NCBI GenBank assembly: GCA_965277855.1
Contig: OZ255847.1
Span: 124,001-188,000 of the forward strand
From: Bog-105 sp965277855
GTDB taxonomy: Bacteria; Acidobacteriota; Terriglobia; Bryobacterales; Bryobacteraceae
DNA: 64,000 nt
Direction of reading: 5' to 3'
Part shown: positions 25,327 through 34,257 of the stretch, in pieces
How positions within the stretch are numbered: position 1 is the first letter of the stretch
Layout of the letters: each line of letters begins with the position of its first letter
Notes under the pieces: model-generated
The model's database searches: none
Told to the model about the DNA's origin: nothing
What the model saw: the letters and a program-made list of their open reading frames with translations, nothing else
Program-made: the position numbers and the translations under genes

Positions 25327-26160
25327 TCATGCGGTAGCCGCCAGATCAGAGTTAACCAGATTGGCTTCGAACTCCACCGGCGGACGATAGCCCAGAGCCG
25401 AGTGCAACCGCTTTTCGTTGTAGACCTGCTCCAGGAAGCGTGCGATAGAGCGCCGCGCTTCGTTCAGATCGCGGTACTCTTGCCGATACACTTCCTCGTA
25501 CTTCAGCGTTTTCATAAACGATTCGCAGGCTGCGTTGTCATAAGGATTTCCTTTGCGGCTCATGCTGATCCTGACGGCGTGATCTCTGAGCAGATTGGTG
25601 TAGTCGTGGGAGGCGTACTGCACGCCTCTGTCGGAATGATGCGTCAGTCCTTCTGACGGTGAGCGGCGGCGGAACGCCATCTGCAGCGCAGCCATCGCGA
25701 GATCGTCCTCCAGCGTGCGGTCCAGCGACCAGCCGATGACTCGGCGCGAGTAGGCGTCCAGCACAACGGCCAGATAGACGAACTCCGTCTCCAGCCGAAT
25801 ATAGGTGATGTCGGCGATCCACAACTCATTCAGGCGGGTCGGTTCCATGTCGCCTGCCAGATTCGGGTAAATGGGAAAGCCGTGGCGGGAATCGGTCGTC
25901 CCCACAAACTTCTTCCGGCGAAGGCAAAGCAAGTTGTCTTCCCGCATGATGCGTGCCACGCGCTTGTGGTTTACTTTCCATCCGCGCCGTTTTAGTTCGG
26001 CGGTGATCCGCGGCCGGCCATAACAGGGGAACTCCAAGGCGATCCGCTGCATCTCGCTCCGCAAATCCAGATCGTCGTCCGGTTGTTGGCGTTCCGGATC
26101 GAACCGATACCACCCGGCCCGGCTGACGCGCCCGAGACGGCACATGCGTGTGACCGTCAT
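25327..26160 (-). CDS. IS3-family transposase OrfB (DDE catalytic part)
   Basis: From the ATG at 26160, which overlaps the orfA stop as ATGA, this is 277 residues. The rve-type integrase core holds the DDE triad: Asp about 117 (WIADITY), Asp about 177 (HHSDRGVQY) and Glu about 213 (AACESFMKTLK), with the D(35)E spacing. An HTH_21-like segment (YGRPRITAELKRRGW) lies near 47-61. Many IS3 elements make OrfAB by -1 frameshifting; here the open frame extends 99 nt upstream of the ATG, overlapping orfA, so either coupling or frameshift could supply OrfB. The frame is intact, so the element may be active. Confidence 0.95.
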   Translation of the reverse strand: MTVTRMCRLGRVSRAGWYRFDPERQQPDDDLDLRSEMQRIALEFPCYGRPRITAELKRRGWKVNHKRVARIMREDNLLCLRRKKFVGTTDSRHGFPIYPNLAGDMEPTRLNELWIADITYIRLETEFVYLAVVLDAYSRRVIGWSLDRTLEDDLAMAALQMAFRRRSPSEGLTHHSDRGVQYASHDYTNLLRDHAVRISMSRKGNPYDNAACESFMKTLKYEEVYRQEYRDLNEARRSIARFLEQVYNEKRLHSALGYRPPVEFEANLVNSDLAATA

Positions 26161-26519
26161 TGCGGAGCCCTCTTCGATTTGCGTTCGGATGTGTTGATAG
26201 GTCGCGGCTTTCCATTCAGTGCCTGCAGCATCCGCTGTTCCTCGATGCGCTGCAAGCACCCCTTCAAAAAATCAAGCTCCAGCGCCTGCTGTCCCACCTT
26301 GCGCTCGAGTTGAGCCACTTTCGTCTCATCCCAGCGCCGCTTTCCTTCGCCGGGAAACGCATTGCCCGGACCATGGCGGAACTCCTTTCGCCATCGGTGC
26401 AGCAAATTCGGATTGATTTCGAAGGCTCGCGCCACTTCGGCAGCCGTCGAACCCATATCCAGCTGCTGAATCGCAGCCATTTTCATCTCCCTACTGAACT
26501 TCCGTCGAGATAAGCCCAT
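26157..26519 (-). CDS. IS3-family transposase OrfA (HTH part)
   Basis: The 120-residue protein begins MGLSRRKFSREMKMAAIQQL with the HTH region SAAEVARAFEINPNLLHRWRKEF-like (about 24-46; terms split here for brevity). A leucine-rich helix (KVAQLERKVGQQALELDFLK, about 67-86) follows, used for multimerisation. OrfA binds the terminal repeats and regulates transposition. GGAG sits about 12 nt before the start. Its stop overlaps the orfB ATG. Confidence 0.93.
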   Translation of the reverse strand: MGLSRRKFSREMKMAAIQQLDMGSTAAEVARAFEINPNLLHRWRKEFRHGPGNAFPGEGKRRWDETKVAQLERKVGQQALELDFLKGCLQRIEEQRMLQALNGKPRPINTSERKSKRAPQ

Positions 26520-26546
26520 GAGTCAAATTCTCCATTCAATGATTTT

Positions 26547-26586
26547 TGACTCTTAACCGTTTGTCTCAAACTTGGGGGCAAGTCCA
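26547..26586 (-). repeat. right terminal inverted repeat of the IS3 element
   Basis: Read inward on the minus strand it begins TGGACTTGCCCCC and ends GTTAAGAGTCA. It is followed outside the element by TAT, the right copy of the target duplication. Confidence 0.88.
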
Positions 26587-26660
26587 TATAAAACACTGGC
26601 CGTAAGAACTTGAGCGCTTGCCAGGAAAAGAGCCGATAGGATGGAAACTGAAAGCTTCAT
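26587..26660 (-). pseudogene. 5' fragment (signal peptide) of the split HAF-repeat gene
   Basis: On the minus strand an ATG at 26660 follows a clear AGAGGAG ribosome site and encodes a signal peptide (MKLSVSILSALFLASAQVL and on to TASVL) that runs straight into the IS3 end. Removing the IS and one TAT copy joins TTA-TAT-GGC-GTG-AGG to give ...SVLYGVRDLGSLGG, which continues the HAF repeats of the fragment at 23997-24993. This is therefore the original start of that gene. Confidence 0.85.
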
Positions 26661-26791
26661 AACTCCTCTTTCTTTCAGGCAGTAGCCAGTATACAAGTCG
26701 CAACCGGCAACTTGAGTTAAGACATTTACGGTTCCTATAAAGCAATCCTGACGAGCGATCGACCACAGATCCTTCGGGCGAACCATCTCTC

Positions 26792-26875
26792 CAGGTGCGA
26801 CTTTCCGCCCTCGCTGATGTAGTTCTACTTCCATTGTGGGATCTGCATCTTCATCACGTCCCGCTTGTCGAATAA
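26792..26875 (-). pseudogene. decayed copy of the 3' end of a ferredoxin gene
   Basis: The minus strand reads MQIPQWK, a stop, then NYISEGGKSHL, matching the end of the ferredoxin at 23555 (VEIPQWNRNYISEGGKSRL). Seventeen bases, CCGCCCTCGCTGATGTA, are identical, and about three quarters of some 70 positions match overall. An in-frame TAG replaces the arginine codon, the original stop is lost, and about 9 nt are missing further upstream. It is a nonfunctional remnant on the same strand as the intact gene. Confidence 0.75.
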
Positions 26876-26898
26876 TTGTTATAAAATCCTCAGTACCT

Positions 26899-29800
26899 AT
26901 GTTCAGGGAATCTGCTCACACGTGTAAAGGCTTCCAATGGTTAGCTTTAGGCTGTTTCGGCCTGCTCATTTTACTAGTGCCGCTAGCCCAGGCCCAGTTT
27001 AGTGGCGGCATTGAAGGGAACGTTATCGATGCCAGCGGCTCGGGTGTCGCAAATGCCTCCGTAACTCTCGTCAATACTGCCACTTCCATCTCACAAAAAA
27101 CGACTACCGGCGCCGATGGTAATTACCGGTTCGTTAGTCTCGCGCCCGGCAGCTACAAAATATCGGGCAGCGCTTCCGGCTTCCAGACGACCAACGTAAC
27201 CATTACCCTCACCACCGGCCAGAATCTTAATGTGCCGGTATCTCTGCAGGTCGCTGGAACCTCTACCGCTATCGAAGTAACCGGCACCGCGCCTGTTCTC
27301 GATACAGCCGAAACCAGAAATCAAGAAACCATCCAGCAGGATCAACTGAACGCTGTCCCGCTGTCCGGCCGCAACATGATCGGCCTGGTTACTCTCGCTC
27401 CGGGTGTTACCGGCAGAGGCCTCGCTGGCAGCGGCGTCCAGGGCGCTGCTGGAGATAACTTCTCCACCGAGCAGTCAGTCGATGCTAGTGCCAACGGCCG
27501 CAGCTCCAATGCCAACATGTATGTGGTCGACGGCCTCGATGTTACGAGTAACATCCGCCCGGGCGTCGTGAACCTCAGTCCCAACCCGGATTCGATTCAG
27601 GAAGAAACTACCTCGGTTAACACCTTTTCCAGCGAGTATGGCCGCGGCAGCTCTGTGGTCTACACCATGACCACTAAGTCCGGCTCCGATCAGTTCCATG
27701 GACTTGCTAGCGATTATTTCACTTATCAGGGTTTCTACGCCGGCAGTGAATTTACTAAGAACTATCTGCCGTTTCACGCCAATAATGTATCGGGAAACAT
27801 AGGCGGCCCTATCTGGAAGAACAAACAATTCTTCTTTTTCTTCGGAGTCGAACCGCTGCGGTCTTCTGCCGCGGCCGTGAACTCTGTCGTCTACGAAAGT
27901 CCGCAATTCCTGTCGTTCGCTCAGCAGAATTTCCCGAACACCTTGGGAACGAGCATTCTCACGAAGTACCAGCCGACAGCCGCTACTACTACCGGCGTTG
28001 CACAAACGGCAGCGCAAGCCTTTCAGGGCTGCGGCACGTCAGCCGCTGCTTTTATTCCGTGCAGCCTGCCGGTGCTTGATAACGGCGTGCAAAGCGCCGC
28101 TGCCCCGCGTGACGCCATTCAGTACAACGGCCGCGTGGACAAGTACTTCAAGAACGATCGCATCTACGGCGATTTCTTCCTCACTCGCTTGAATACCGGA
28201 ACCGCCGACATCCGTCCCCAGTTCTCGACCACCAACAGCTTTTACACCAATTCCGTGCAGGCCAACTACACCCATACCTTCACGCCCACCACTCTCAATG
28301 AAATCGCCTTCGGTTATTTAACCGTCGATGGCACGAACAACGACACCGGCGACTTTACAGTTCCCACCATCAACGTGACTGGACTAAACTCGCCCGGCAC
28401 AGCCAATTTTGGACCGGGGAGCGGTTTTTCTCAGGGAGAGTTCATTCAACACAACTATCACTGGCGCGACGTCCTTACGCATATCGGTGGCACTCATACC
28501 ATCCGCGGTGGCTACGATGGATGGCACGGCGACGATGTAGCTTTATTTGCCCCTGTCCACACAACGCCGACTTACCAATTCAACAGCTTGCTCGACATGG
28601 TGCAAGACCGGGTCTACACCGAAGGCAATCTCACTTACAACCCGCTCACCGGTCAGCCGCAACCCGGGCAGTATGGTTATCAGACAACAGTGGGCGGAGT
28701 GTTCATTGAAGATACCTGGAAAATCCTGCCGAATCTGACGCTTAACTATGGCGCTCGCTGGGACGATTTCGGGAATCCACATCCCAAGCTTCCCGGCACT
28801 GTGCTTGCGAATTTCCATCTGGGTCCAGGAAGCACGTTTGCCGACGAGGTGGCTAACGGCTACATGCAGCAGCAGGGTCACGTGTTGAATGAATCGCTCT
28901 GGCAAACCTTCGCGCCGCGCCTCGGCATTGCCTGGGACCCGTCGAAACACGGTGACTGGGTCGTGCGGAGCGGCTTCGGCGTTTATCACGACATGCCAAC
29001 GCTCGGCAATCTGGAAAACGGTTTGAATGGCAATCCTCCAGGATTTATAACTCCGACCTTCTTTAACGACGGCACAACCGCTGCCCCTATCTTTCAACTC
29101 GGCACCAACGCTTCTAAACCGCAGGGATTCGTTTATCCGGCGCTGCCTCCTCGCAGCTTGGATTCGCACGGAGGTCTACCCGGTGTGCAAAGCGGCGGCG
29201 GAGCTGTGGATGTAAATCTTACTGTCCCAACTACTCTCAATTACACCGCAACGGTCGAACACAAACTCATCAGTAACTTAGTAGGTAGTGTCGGCTATGC
29301 CGGATCTAATTCTTATAACCTGATTACCGGTTACGGCCAAACCGGCAATACCGCCTACGGTCTTAACATCAACGGCTTCGCGGGCGACCTCATTCAGAGC
29401 GGCCTAGCTGCGCCCCGGCGTCTGCTCTCCAGTTTCGGCACACTCAATTACCAGACAAACGCCGCCAGGGCTCGTTACAACGCACTGATTGTCAGCACTG
29501 ACGGCAGACTTTTTAAAGACGCTCTTGTCTTCAATGCCTCGTACACGCACTCTGTTTCCAGAGACGACAGCCAGTATTACCCGTCCTATCCGGGCATCTC
29601 GCAATACTACGGTTATTCAAACTGGGACGCACCCGACCGCTTTTCCATGCTCCTGAACTACAAACTTCCCGGTTACCACTCGGGCAATGGCTTTGTGGGA
29701 CGTGTCGCCAGCGGATGGTCTATCAGCTCGACCATCTCTGTCCAGAACGGCAATCCGTTTAATGTCTACACCAGCGCTCCCTTCGCCGGTGTGAAGAACG

Positions 29801-30216
29801 CAGCCGGCCAGGTCGTTGGCTATGCGCCGAATAGCGGGGATTACAACGCCGATGGCCTAAATTTCGATTTCCCGAATATCACGAATTACAAACTGCCCAA
29901 CAGCACATCCGCTTATTTAAGCGGCTTATTCCCGGCGGGCAATACGATCGTCCAACAGCCCACCTTCGGCCAGGAAGGGAACGAGCACTACAATAGTTTC
30001 CGCAATCCCGGATTTGCCCAGGTGGATGCAGTTCTCGTGAAAGATACCAAGCTGGCGGAACGCGCGAGTCTGCAGTTGCGTTTTGAATTCTATAACATCC
30101 TCAACCATCCCAACTTACAGGGTGTAAATACCGATCTGTCCAACGGCAGCTTCGGCAAATCGACCGCCCAGTACACGCCACGCTATCTCCAACTCGGAGC
30201 CCGCATTACCTTCTGA
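26899..30216 (+). CDS. Oar-like TonB-dependent receptor with carboxypeptidase-regulatory domain
   Basis: The ATG at 26899 gives 1105 residues starting with a good signal peptide (hydrophobic core GCFGLLILLVPLAQAQ). A CarboxypepD_reg beta-sandwich comes next (about 38-120: IEGNVIDASGSGVANASVTL, YRFVSLAPGSYKI). The plug domain has VPLSGRNMIGLVTLAPGVTG and a SVNTFSSEYGRGSSVVYTM segment, followed by a very large beta-barrel whose last residues are YLQLGARITF, with the terminal phenylalanine expected for BAM-dependent insertion. Such Oar/SusC-relatives are expanded in Acidobacteria and take up glycans, peptides or metallophores. The GTG at 26836 would add an unlikely leader. No SusD partner is adjacent. 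Confidence 0.92.
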   Translation: MFRESAHTCKGFQWLALGCFGLLILLVPLAQAQFSGGIEGNVIDASGSGVANASVTLVNTATSISQKTTTGADGNYRFVSLAPGSYKISGSASGFQTTNVTITLTTGQNLNVPVSLQVAGTSTAIEVTGTAPVLDTAETRNQETIQQDQLNAVPLSGRNMIGLVTLAPGVTGRGLAGSGVQGAAGDNFSTEQSVDASANGRSSNANMYVVDGLDVTSNIRPGVVNLSPNPDSIQEETTSVNTFSSEYGRGSSVVYTMTTKSGSDQFHGLASDYFTYQGFYAGSEFTKNYLPFHANNVSGNIGGPIWKNKQFFFFFGVEPLRSSAAAVNSVVYESPQFLSFAQQNFPNTLGTSILTKYQPTAATTTGVAQTAAQAFQGCGTSAAAFIPCSLPVLDNGVQSAAAPRDAIQYNGRVDKYFKNDRIYGDFFLTRLNTGTADIRPQFSTTNSFYTNSVQANYTHTFTPTTLNEIAFGYLTVDGTNNDTGDFTVPTINVTGLNSPGTANFGPGSGFSQGEFIQHNYHWRDVLTHIGGTHTIRGGYDGWHGDDVALFAPVHTTPTYQFNSLLDMVQDRVYTEGNLTYNPLTGQPQPGQYGYQTTVGGVFIEDTWKILPNLTLNYGARWDDFGNPHPKLPGTVLANFHLGPGSTFADEVANGYMQQQGHVLNESLWQTFAPRLGIAWDPSKHGDWVVRSGFGVYHDMPTLGNLENGLNGNPPGFITPTFFNDGTTAAPIFQLGTNASKPQGFVYPALPPRSLDSHGGLPGVQSGGGAVDVNLTVPTTLNYTATVEHKLISNLVGSVGYAGSNSYNLITGYGQTGNTAYGLNINGFAGDLIQSGLAAPRRLLSSFGTLNYQTNAARARYNALIVSTDGRLFKDALVFNASYTHSVSRDDSQYYPSYPGISQYYGYSNWDAPDRFSMLLNYKLPGYHSGNGFVGRVASGWSISSTISVQNGNPFNVYTSAPFAGVKNAAGQVVGYAPNSGDYNADGLNFDFPNITNYKLPNSTSAYLSGLFPAGNTIVQQPTFGQEGNEHYNSFRNPGFAQVDAVLVKDTKLAERASLQLRFEFYNILNHPNLQGVNTDLSNGSFGKSTAQYTPRYLQLGARITF

Positions 30217-30224
30217 GCCAACTT

Positions 30225-31682
30225 TTACCGCGCCTCCACTAATCGGTAGCGCCCGGCGGCTTTATCCCTTTCACGCTGGGTGTTCTTAGCCTGCGCTAAT
30301 TGCTTCATCAGCTCCGGTATATCATTGCTCCTGCCGGCTTTCCGTGAAACCTGTATCAAATGGTAAAGCGCCGTCTGGTCGGCTGGATCGTCTTGTAAGA
30401 CTCTTCTAAATTGCTCGCTCGCCAGCGATAGCTTGTTGTCCTGCAGATACAAGCTGCCCAATAAATTGCGAGCTGCGGCAAAATCAGGTTTCAGTCTTAC
30501 AGCCGTAGTTGCCGATGTTAATGCCTCCCGGAACTCGGCCGTTTCTGGCGCCACACCCATCTGCTTCAACGTTTCCGCTTTTACGTAATTCAGCATGGGA
30601 TCGCGCGGATTATTCTTCAGCCTTGCTCGCGCGAGCTTTAGCGCAGTCTCCAGATTGCTATTCTGTAGCTCGGCGAGACTGGCGGCCGCGCCGCTGATCT
30701 CTCCGCGTGGATCCAGACGATCCGCCTGATCGAAATCGCTCTCTGCTTTCCGAAAGTCACCTAGTTGGCCCCAGAGAATGCCTCTCGCCAGATATAACTT
30801 AGCCGACCCTGGCAACTGCGTCAATCCCGCATCAATCATGTCAACCCCAACCTGAAACGAGGCGTGGTCGAAACAAAGATCGGTGAAATGCAGATAGTAA
30901 CTTTCGTTCTTCGGTTGCGCCAGGATCGCTTTGCGCAGCAGTTCGACAGCTCGCGGAGTATTGCCCGATGCTTCGTAGGCTTCAGCAGCCAGGTCCAGCA
31001 CCTCCGGCCGCGCATCGCCGGCAGATAAGAGCGGTTCCAGGTCATGGATGGCCTCCGCCGCTCTTTTGCGCGACAAATCAGCGGCCGCCAGGTTGTAGCG
31101 GGGCCACCACTGATTCGGTTCGAGATCTGCTACCTGGCTCAGTACCGCAGCAGCCTTCTCTGCTTCTCCCTCTCGCAACAGGCACTCGCCATATTGCGTC
31201 AGGGCATCCGGCTTTTTCGCGATCGCGTCTGCGCTTTGCTTGTAGTGCGGAATCGCCGCGCCGCAATGGCCTTGTTGGTAGGCAAGGGCTGCCAGCATGG
31301 CATGGCTTACCTGGTCATCCGGCTCGAGTTTCACAATGTGTGCGAGTGTCCGTGCGGCCGCTCGCTCGCCGCTTGCATATTCCAGTTGCGCCTCCGCCTT
31401 TAAAGCCGGCAGATAGTCGGGTGCCAGCTTAATCGCGGACCGGTAATTGCCCAGCGCTTCCGCTTTGTTCCGCAGTCCTTCGTTCGCCATGCCTTCGAGG
31501 GTCCAGACCCGTGGGTCGGAAGCGTTTGTCGTCTGCAACTCTTTGGAAAGCCTCAACGCTTCTTGATACTGCTGCGCCCGCAACGCCGAAATTAATGTCT
31601 GCAGGTCTGCGCCATCCGCCACGAGGATTGCGGGCATCGCTACGCACACCACCCACAGTCGCACCACACGCTTCACAACCAC
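30225..31682 (-). CDS. TPR-repeat protein with signal peptide
   Basis: The 485-residue protein has an N-terminal signal (about 1-24) and then about ten tetratricopeptide-like helical hairpins (for example WTLEGMANEGLRNKAEALGNY, MLAALAYQQGHCGAAIPHY, KLYLARGILWGQLGDFRKAE). TPR scaffolds hold protein complexes. Its position, divergent from an exported glycosidase-like gene and convergent with the preceding receptor, suggests an envelope role, but no partner is identified. Confidence 0.85.
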   Translation of the reverse strand: MVVKRVVRLWVVCVAMPAILVADGADLQTLISALRAQQYQEALRLSKELQTTNASDPRVWTLEGMANEGLRNKAEALGNYRSAIKLAPDYLPALKAEAQLEYASGERAAARTLAHIVKLEPDDQVSHAMLAALAYQQGHCGAAIPHYKQSADAIAKKPDALTQYGECLLREGEAEKAAAVLSQVADLEPNQWWPRYNLAAADLSRKRAAEAIHDLEPLLSAGDARPEVLDLAAEAYEASGNTPRAVELLRKAILAQPKNESYYLHFTDLCFDHASFQVGVDMIDAGLTQLPGSAKLYLARGILWGQLGDFRKAESDFDQADRLDPRGEISGAAASLAELQNSNLETALKLARARLKNNPRDPMLNYVKAETLKQMGVAPETAEFREALTSATTAVRLKPDFAAARNLLGSLYLQDNKLSLASEQFRRVLQDDPADQTALYHLIQVSRKAGRSNDIPELMKQLAQAKNTQRERDKAAGRYRLVEAR

Positions 31683-31740
31683 AGATCACTCGTACCACAT
31701 CCCTCAAGGGCCCGGCTGTATCCTCAGAAAGATCGATTCC

Positions 31741-34230
31741 ATGGACAGGCGTACTTTTCTCGAGGCCTTGAGCACCATTTGCTTGTATCTGAACTCACGC
31801 GGCAAAGCTTTAGCGGCAGCCAATCAAAACAACTACTCACCCGGTCGGATCGACAACGAATACTCGTTATTCCTGCCTGGTGAACGCGACGCTCTAGCCG
31901 CTGCCATCACCATCAGCGATGTCCAGCCCGGCAAATTGACCGCGAAGATAAACTCCGCAGTCAAGCAACTCTCCGTAGGCCAGGAACTGGCAGGCTGGAC
32001 TTTGAAAGCCGTCACTTCGATGAACGGTTCAGCCACCGCCGTCTTCGAAAAGCACGTCACTCACCTGGGAGCCATCGTCTACGTCACCGAATCCGAAGGC
32101 GTTCTGCTCCGCGTTCCGAAGAGTGTTGGCGATCTGGCCCATATCCGGCCGCGCCAGTTGACGAGTAACGGGGTCCACTTCGCGAAACCGCCATACGTCC
32201 CTGGTCCCGACCTCCCCGGCAACTACGTTCTCAACTCGAATGAAGACCCGTGCTATGAAAATGTCGCGGGACTCGGCGCCGAGTATATCGGCTACACACT
32301 GGTCGGCAATGAAGAAGCCGGTCCGCTTCGTTCCTTGTTTCTCGAACCCGACGGCAGATCGCGCCAGTTGGCCACCGAGCCTGCCGGCCAGAGTGCCTGG
32401 GCGCCTGACCTTGTGGGCGCGTTGTTCAATCCATCGCACTTCTTTCCCGGCGAAGATCCGCGCGTCTACGACTACGTTCCCGGCTATAGCAAACGCACCC
32501 TGCTCGGCGGATATTTGCCTGCGGCGAATGTAGGCGTCTGGAACCCGCAAACCGGTGCCGGCTATGAACTAATGGTCCTGCTTCCGCCCGGAGTTGATGC
32601 CCAGCCGATCGGTTGCATACGCATCCTGCCGCCGCACGCCGGGACCATGATCGAACGCTATTGGAACACCACTCCTGACACCTTCTACAGAACGCTGGCC
32701 GGCATCGCCAACTACTGGCAGCATTTTTTCACCGATCATATGGACGTCTCCATTCCCGACGAATGGCTCCTCAATGCGGCGCGCGCCGGCATTGTTTTAA
32801 GCCGCTGCAGCTATCGTGGTCTTGAGCCCACATACCAAATCGGCGAAGGCGCTTACACCAAGATTCCGGAACGCAGCCACGCCCTTTTTCCGGTTTCGTT
32901 CTACGAATTCATCTGGGCTCACCAGCTTTGGAACCTCACCGCACAGTCCGATCCCTACTTTCAGAACTATCTCGACAAATACGTTCTGCCGGACGGCAAC
33001 TTCCTCTACAATACGCAGGATCAGGCAGAGGCTCCGCTGTGTATCGGCGTGTACCTGTGGAACTCGGCGCGCGCTTACGACTATACTCACGACCTGCCGG
33101 CCCTCATGAAACGTTTGCCGGCTCTACGCCGCACGATCGGCTACCTGCTCGATCGTTACGAATACAGCAAGCGAACTTTCCCACTCGACAATCCGCGCCA
33201 CGGCTTGATCTGGGGCTCTCCCGAAGCCGACTTGGGTGACCCGCACAACGACTTTCCCAACTCACATCCCTACTACTTTCAAAACGCGGCTTGGGCCTGG
33301 CGCGGTTTAAAGCAGCACGCCTTGTGCCTGGAAAGTGCCGCCGCGCACGGCGCTGATCCGGCATTGGCCGCAGAAGCGAAACAGCTGCAGACCATCGGTA
33401 CGGAAATGCGCACGCTCGTCGAGAAATCTATCCAGCGAACCATCGAGGCCTGCGATCCCCCCATGCGCCAGTCGGGTATCACGCCGTTTACTCCCGACGA
33501 TCTGCACCACGACCCCAAGCGCCTGTCGAGCTACGAAAACCACCGCTTTATGATGGATTGGTTTCTAGCCGATTGGGGCGACCCAGCGCTCGACCTCGGT
33601 CATCTCAAACATCGTGCGCTGGCCGGCGAACAGCTAGTCGGTCTCGGCACCGACGGCGATGTCGCCCGTGTCTCCAACTTTATGGAACACGGAACGCTGT
33701 CCGTCAAAATTCGCCAGGACGACTATCGTCCTTTTCTGCTTTCTTTATACGCGCTCTGTTGCTTTGCGGCCGATTCCGGCAATCGTTATGCCCCCGAAGA
33801 TGCTTACCTGCCCGGCGGCCATCCGCCCCAAGGCAATCCGTACTTCTGGTCCGCCGTCGTGAACAGTGTGCTGCAACCATCTCTCGGTTTGCGCTGGCTT
33901 CTCTGTTATGAAGAAAGTGATCACGACATTTGCCACTTGCAGAAAGCTGCGCCCAAGCCATGGTTTAGCAAGGGCCAGACCATTCGCGTGACCAACTGTC
34001 CCACGCGTTGGGGCAACATCACCTGGACCACGAAAGCCAATGCCAACGGTGGCTGGACGGTCACCTGCCAGACCGCCCAAACCTTCAACGCCCAGCTCGT
34101 CATTCACATCCACACTCCTGATGGCCGCCCGCTTACCCATACCAGCGCGGGAGTCATCGCGGGCGATCGAGTCATCCTGTCCCGCGAGCTCATGATGGAG
34201 TCGCAGAACAGAACGATCGAGGTCGATTGA
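31741..34230 (+). CDS. Tat-exported six-hairpin glycosidase-like protein
   Basis: The 829-residue protein begins MDRRTFLEALSTICLYL, a Tat-like twin-arginine signal. A beta-sandwich-like N-terminal half (about 40-320) precedes an (alpha/alpha)6-barrel-like region with repeated aromatic helices (WLLNAARAGIVLSRCSY, FYEFIWAHQLWNLTAQSD, LPDGNFLYNTQDQAEAPLC, YFWSAVVNSVLQPSLGLRW). That layout is found in several glycoside hydrolase and trehalase/glycosidase-like families acting on plant or microbial glycans. No diagnostic catalytic pair can be asserted from the sequence alone. It probably works in the periplasm on oligosaccharides brought in by the nearby TonB receptors. Confidence 0.75.
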   Translation: MDRRTFLEALSTICLYLNSRGKALAAANQNNYSPGRIDNEYSLFLPGERDALAAAITISDVQPGKLTAKINSAVKQLSVGQELAGWTLKAVTSMNGSATAVFEKHVTHLGAIVYVTESEGVLLRVPKSVGDLAHIRPRQLTSNGVHFAKPPYVPGPDLPGNYVLNSNEDPCYENVAGLGAEYIGYTLVGNEEAGPLRSLFLEPDGRSRQLATEPAGQSAWAPDLVGALFNPSHFFPGEDPRVYDYVPGYSKRTLLGGYLPAANVGVWNPQTGAGYELMVLLPPGVDAQPIGCIRILPPHAGTMIERYWNTTPDTFYRTLAGIANYWQHFFTDHMDVSIPDEWLLNAARAGIVLSRCSYRGLEPTYQIGEGAYTKIPERSHALFPVSFYEFIWAHQLWNLTAQSDPYFQNYLDKYVLPDGNFLYNTQDQAEAPLCIGVYLWNSARAYDYTHDLPALMKRLPALRRTIGYLLDRYEYSKRTFPLDNPRHGLIWGSPEADLGDPHNDFPNSHPYYFQNAAWAWRGLKQHALCLESAAAHGADPALAAEAKQLQTIGTEMRTLVEKSIQRTIEACDPPMRQSGITPFTPDDLHHDPKRLSSYENHRFMMDWFLADWGDPALDLGHLKHRALAGEQLVGLGTDGDVARVSNFMEHGTLSVKIRQDDYRPFLLSLYALCCFAADSGNRYAPEDAYLPGGHPPQGNPYFWSAVVNSVLQPSLGLRWLLCYEESDHDICHLQKAAPKPWFSKGQTIRVTNCPTRWGNITWTTKANANGGWTVTCQTAQTFNAQLVIHIHTPDGRPLTHTSAGVIAGDRVILSRELMMESQNRTIEVD

Positions 34231-34257
34231 AGCGCCTATCCGCCATACTGAATTTCA

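Larger units (their letters stand above)
24994..26586 (-). mobile_element. IS3-family insertion sequence with 40-bp inverted ends and a TAT target duplication
   Basis: Two transposase genes in the IS3 arrangement lie between ends that match at 32 of 40 positions (TGAACCTGCCCCC... and, read inward from the right, TGGACTTGCCCCC..., both continuing into TGAGACAAAC). Both ends start with TG, as in IS3 elements. TAT at 24991-24993 and TAT at 26587-26589 form a 3-bp target duplication. At 1593 bp the element is slightly longer than typical because of a 293-bp noncoding tail beyond orfB. It splits the HAF-repeat gene. Confidence 0.92.

Noticed and set aside
26836..26898. Earlier GTG start for the Oar receptor
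   Set aside because: Overlaps the decayed ferredoxin tail and adds an unlikely leader before the signal peptide.
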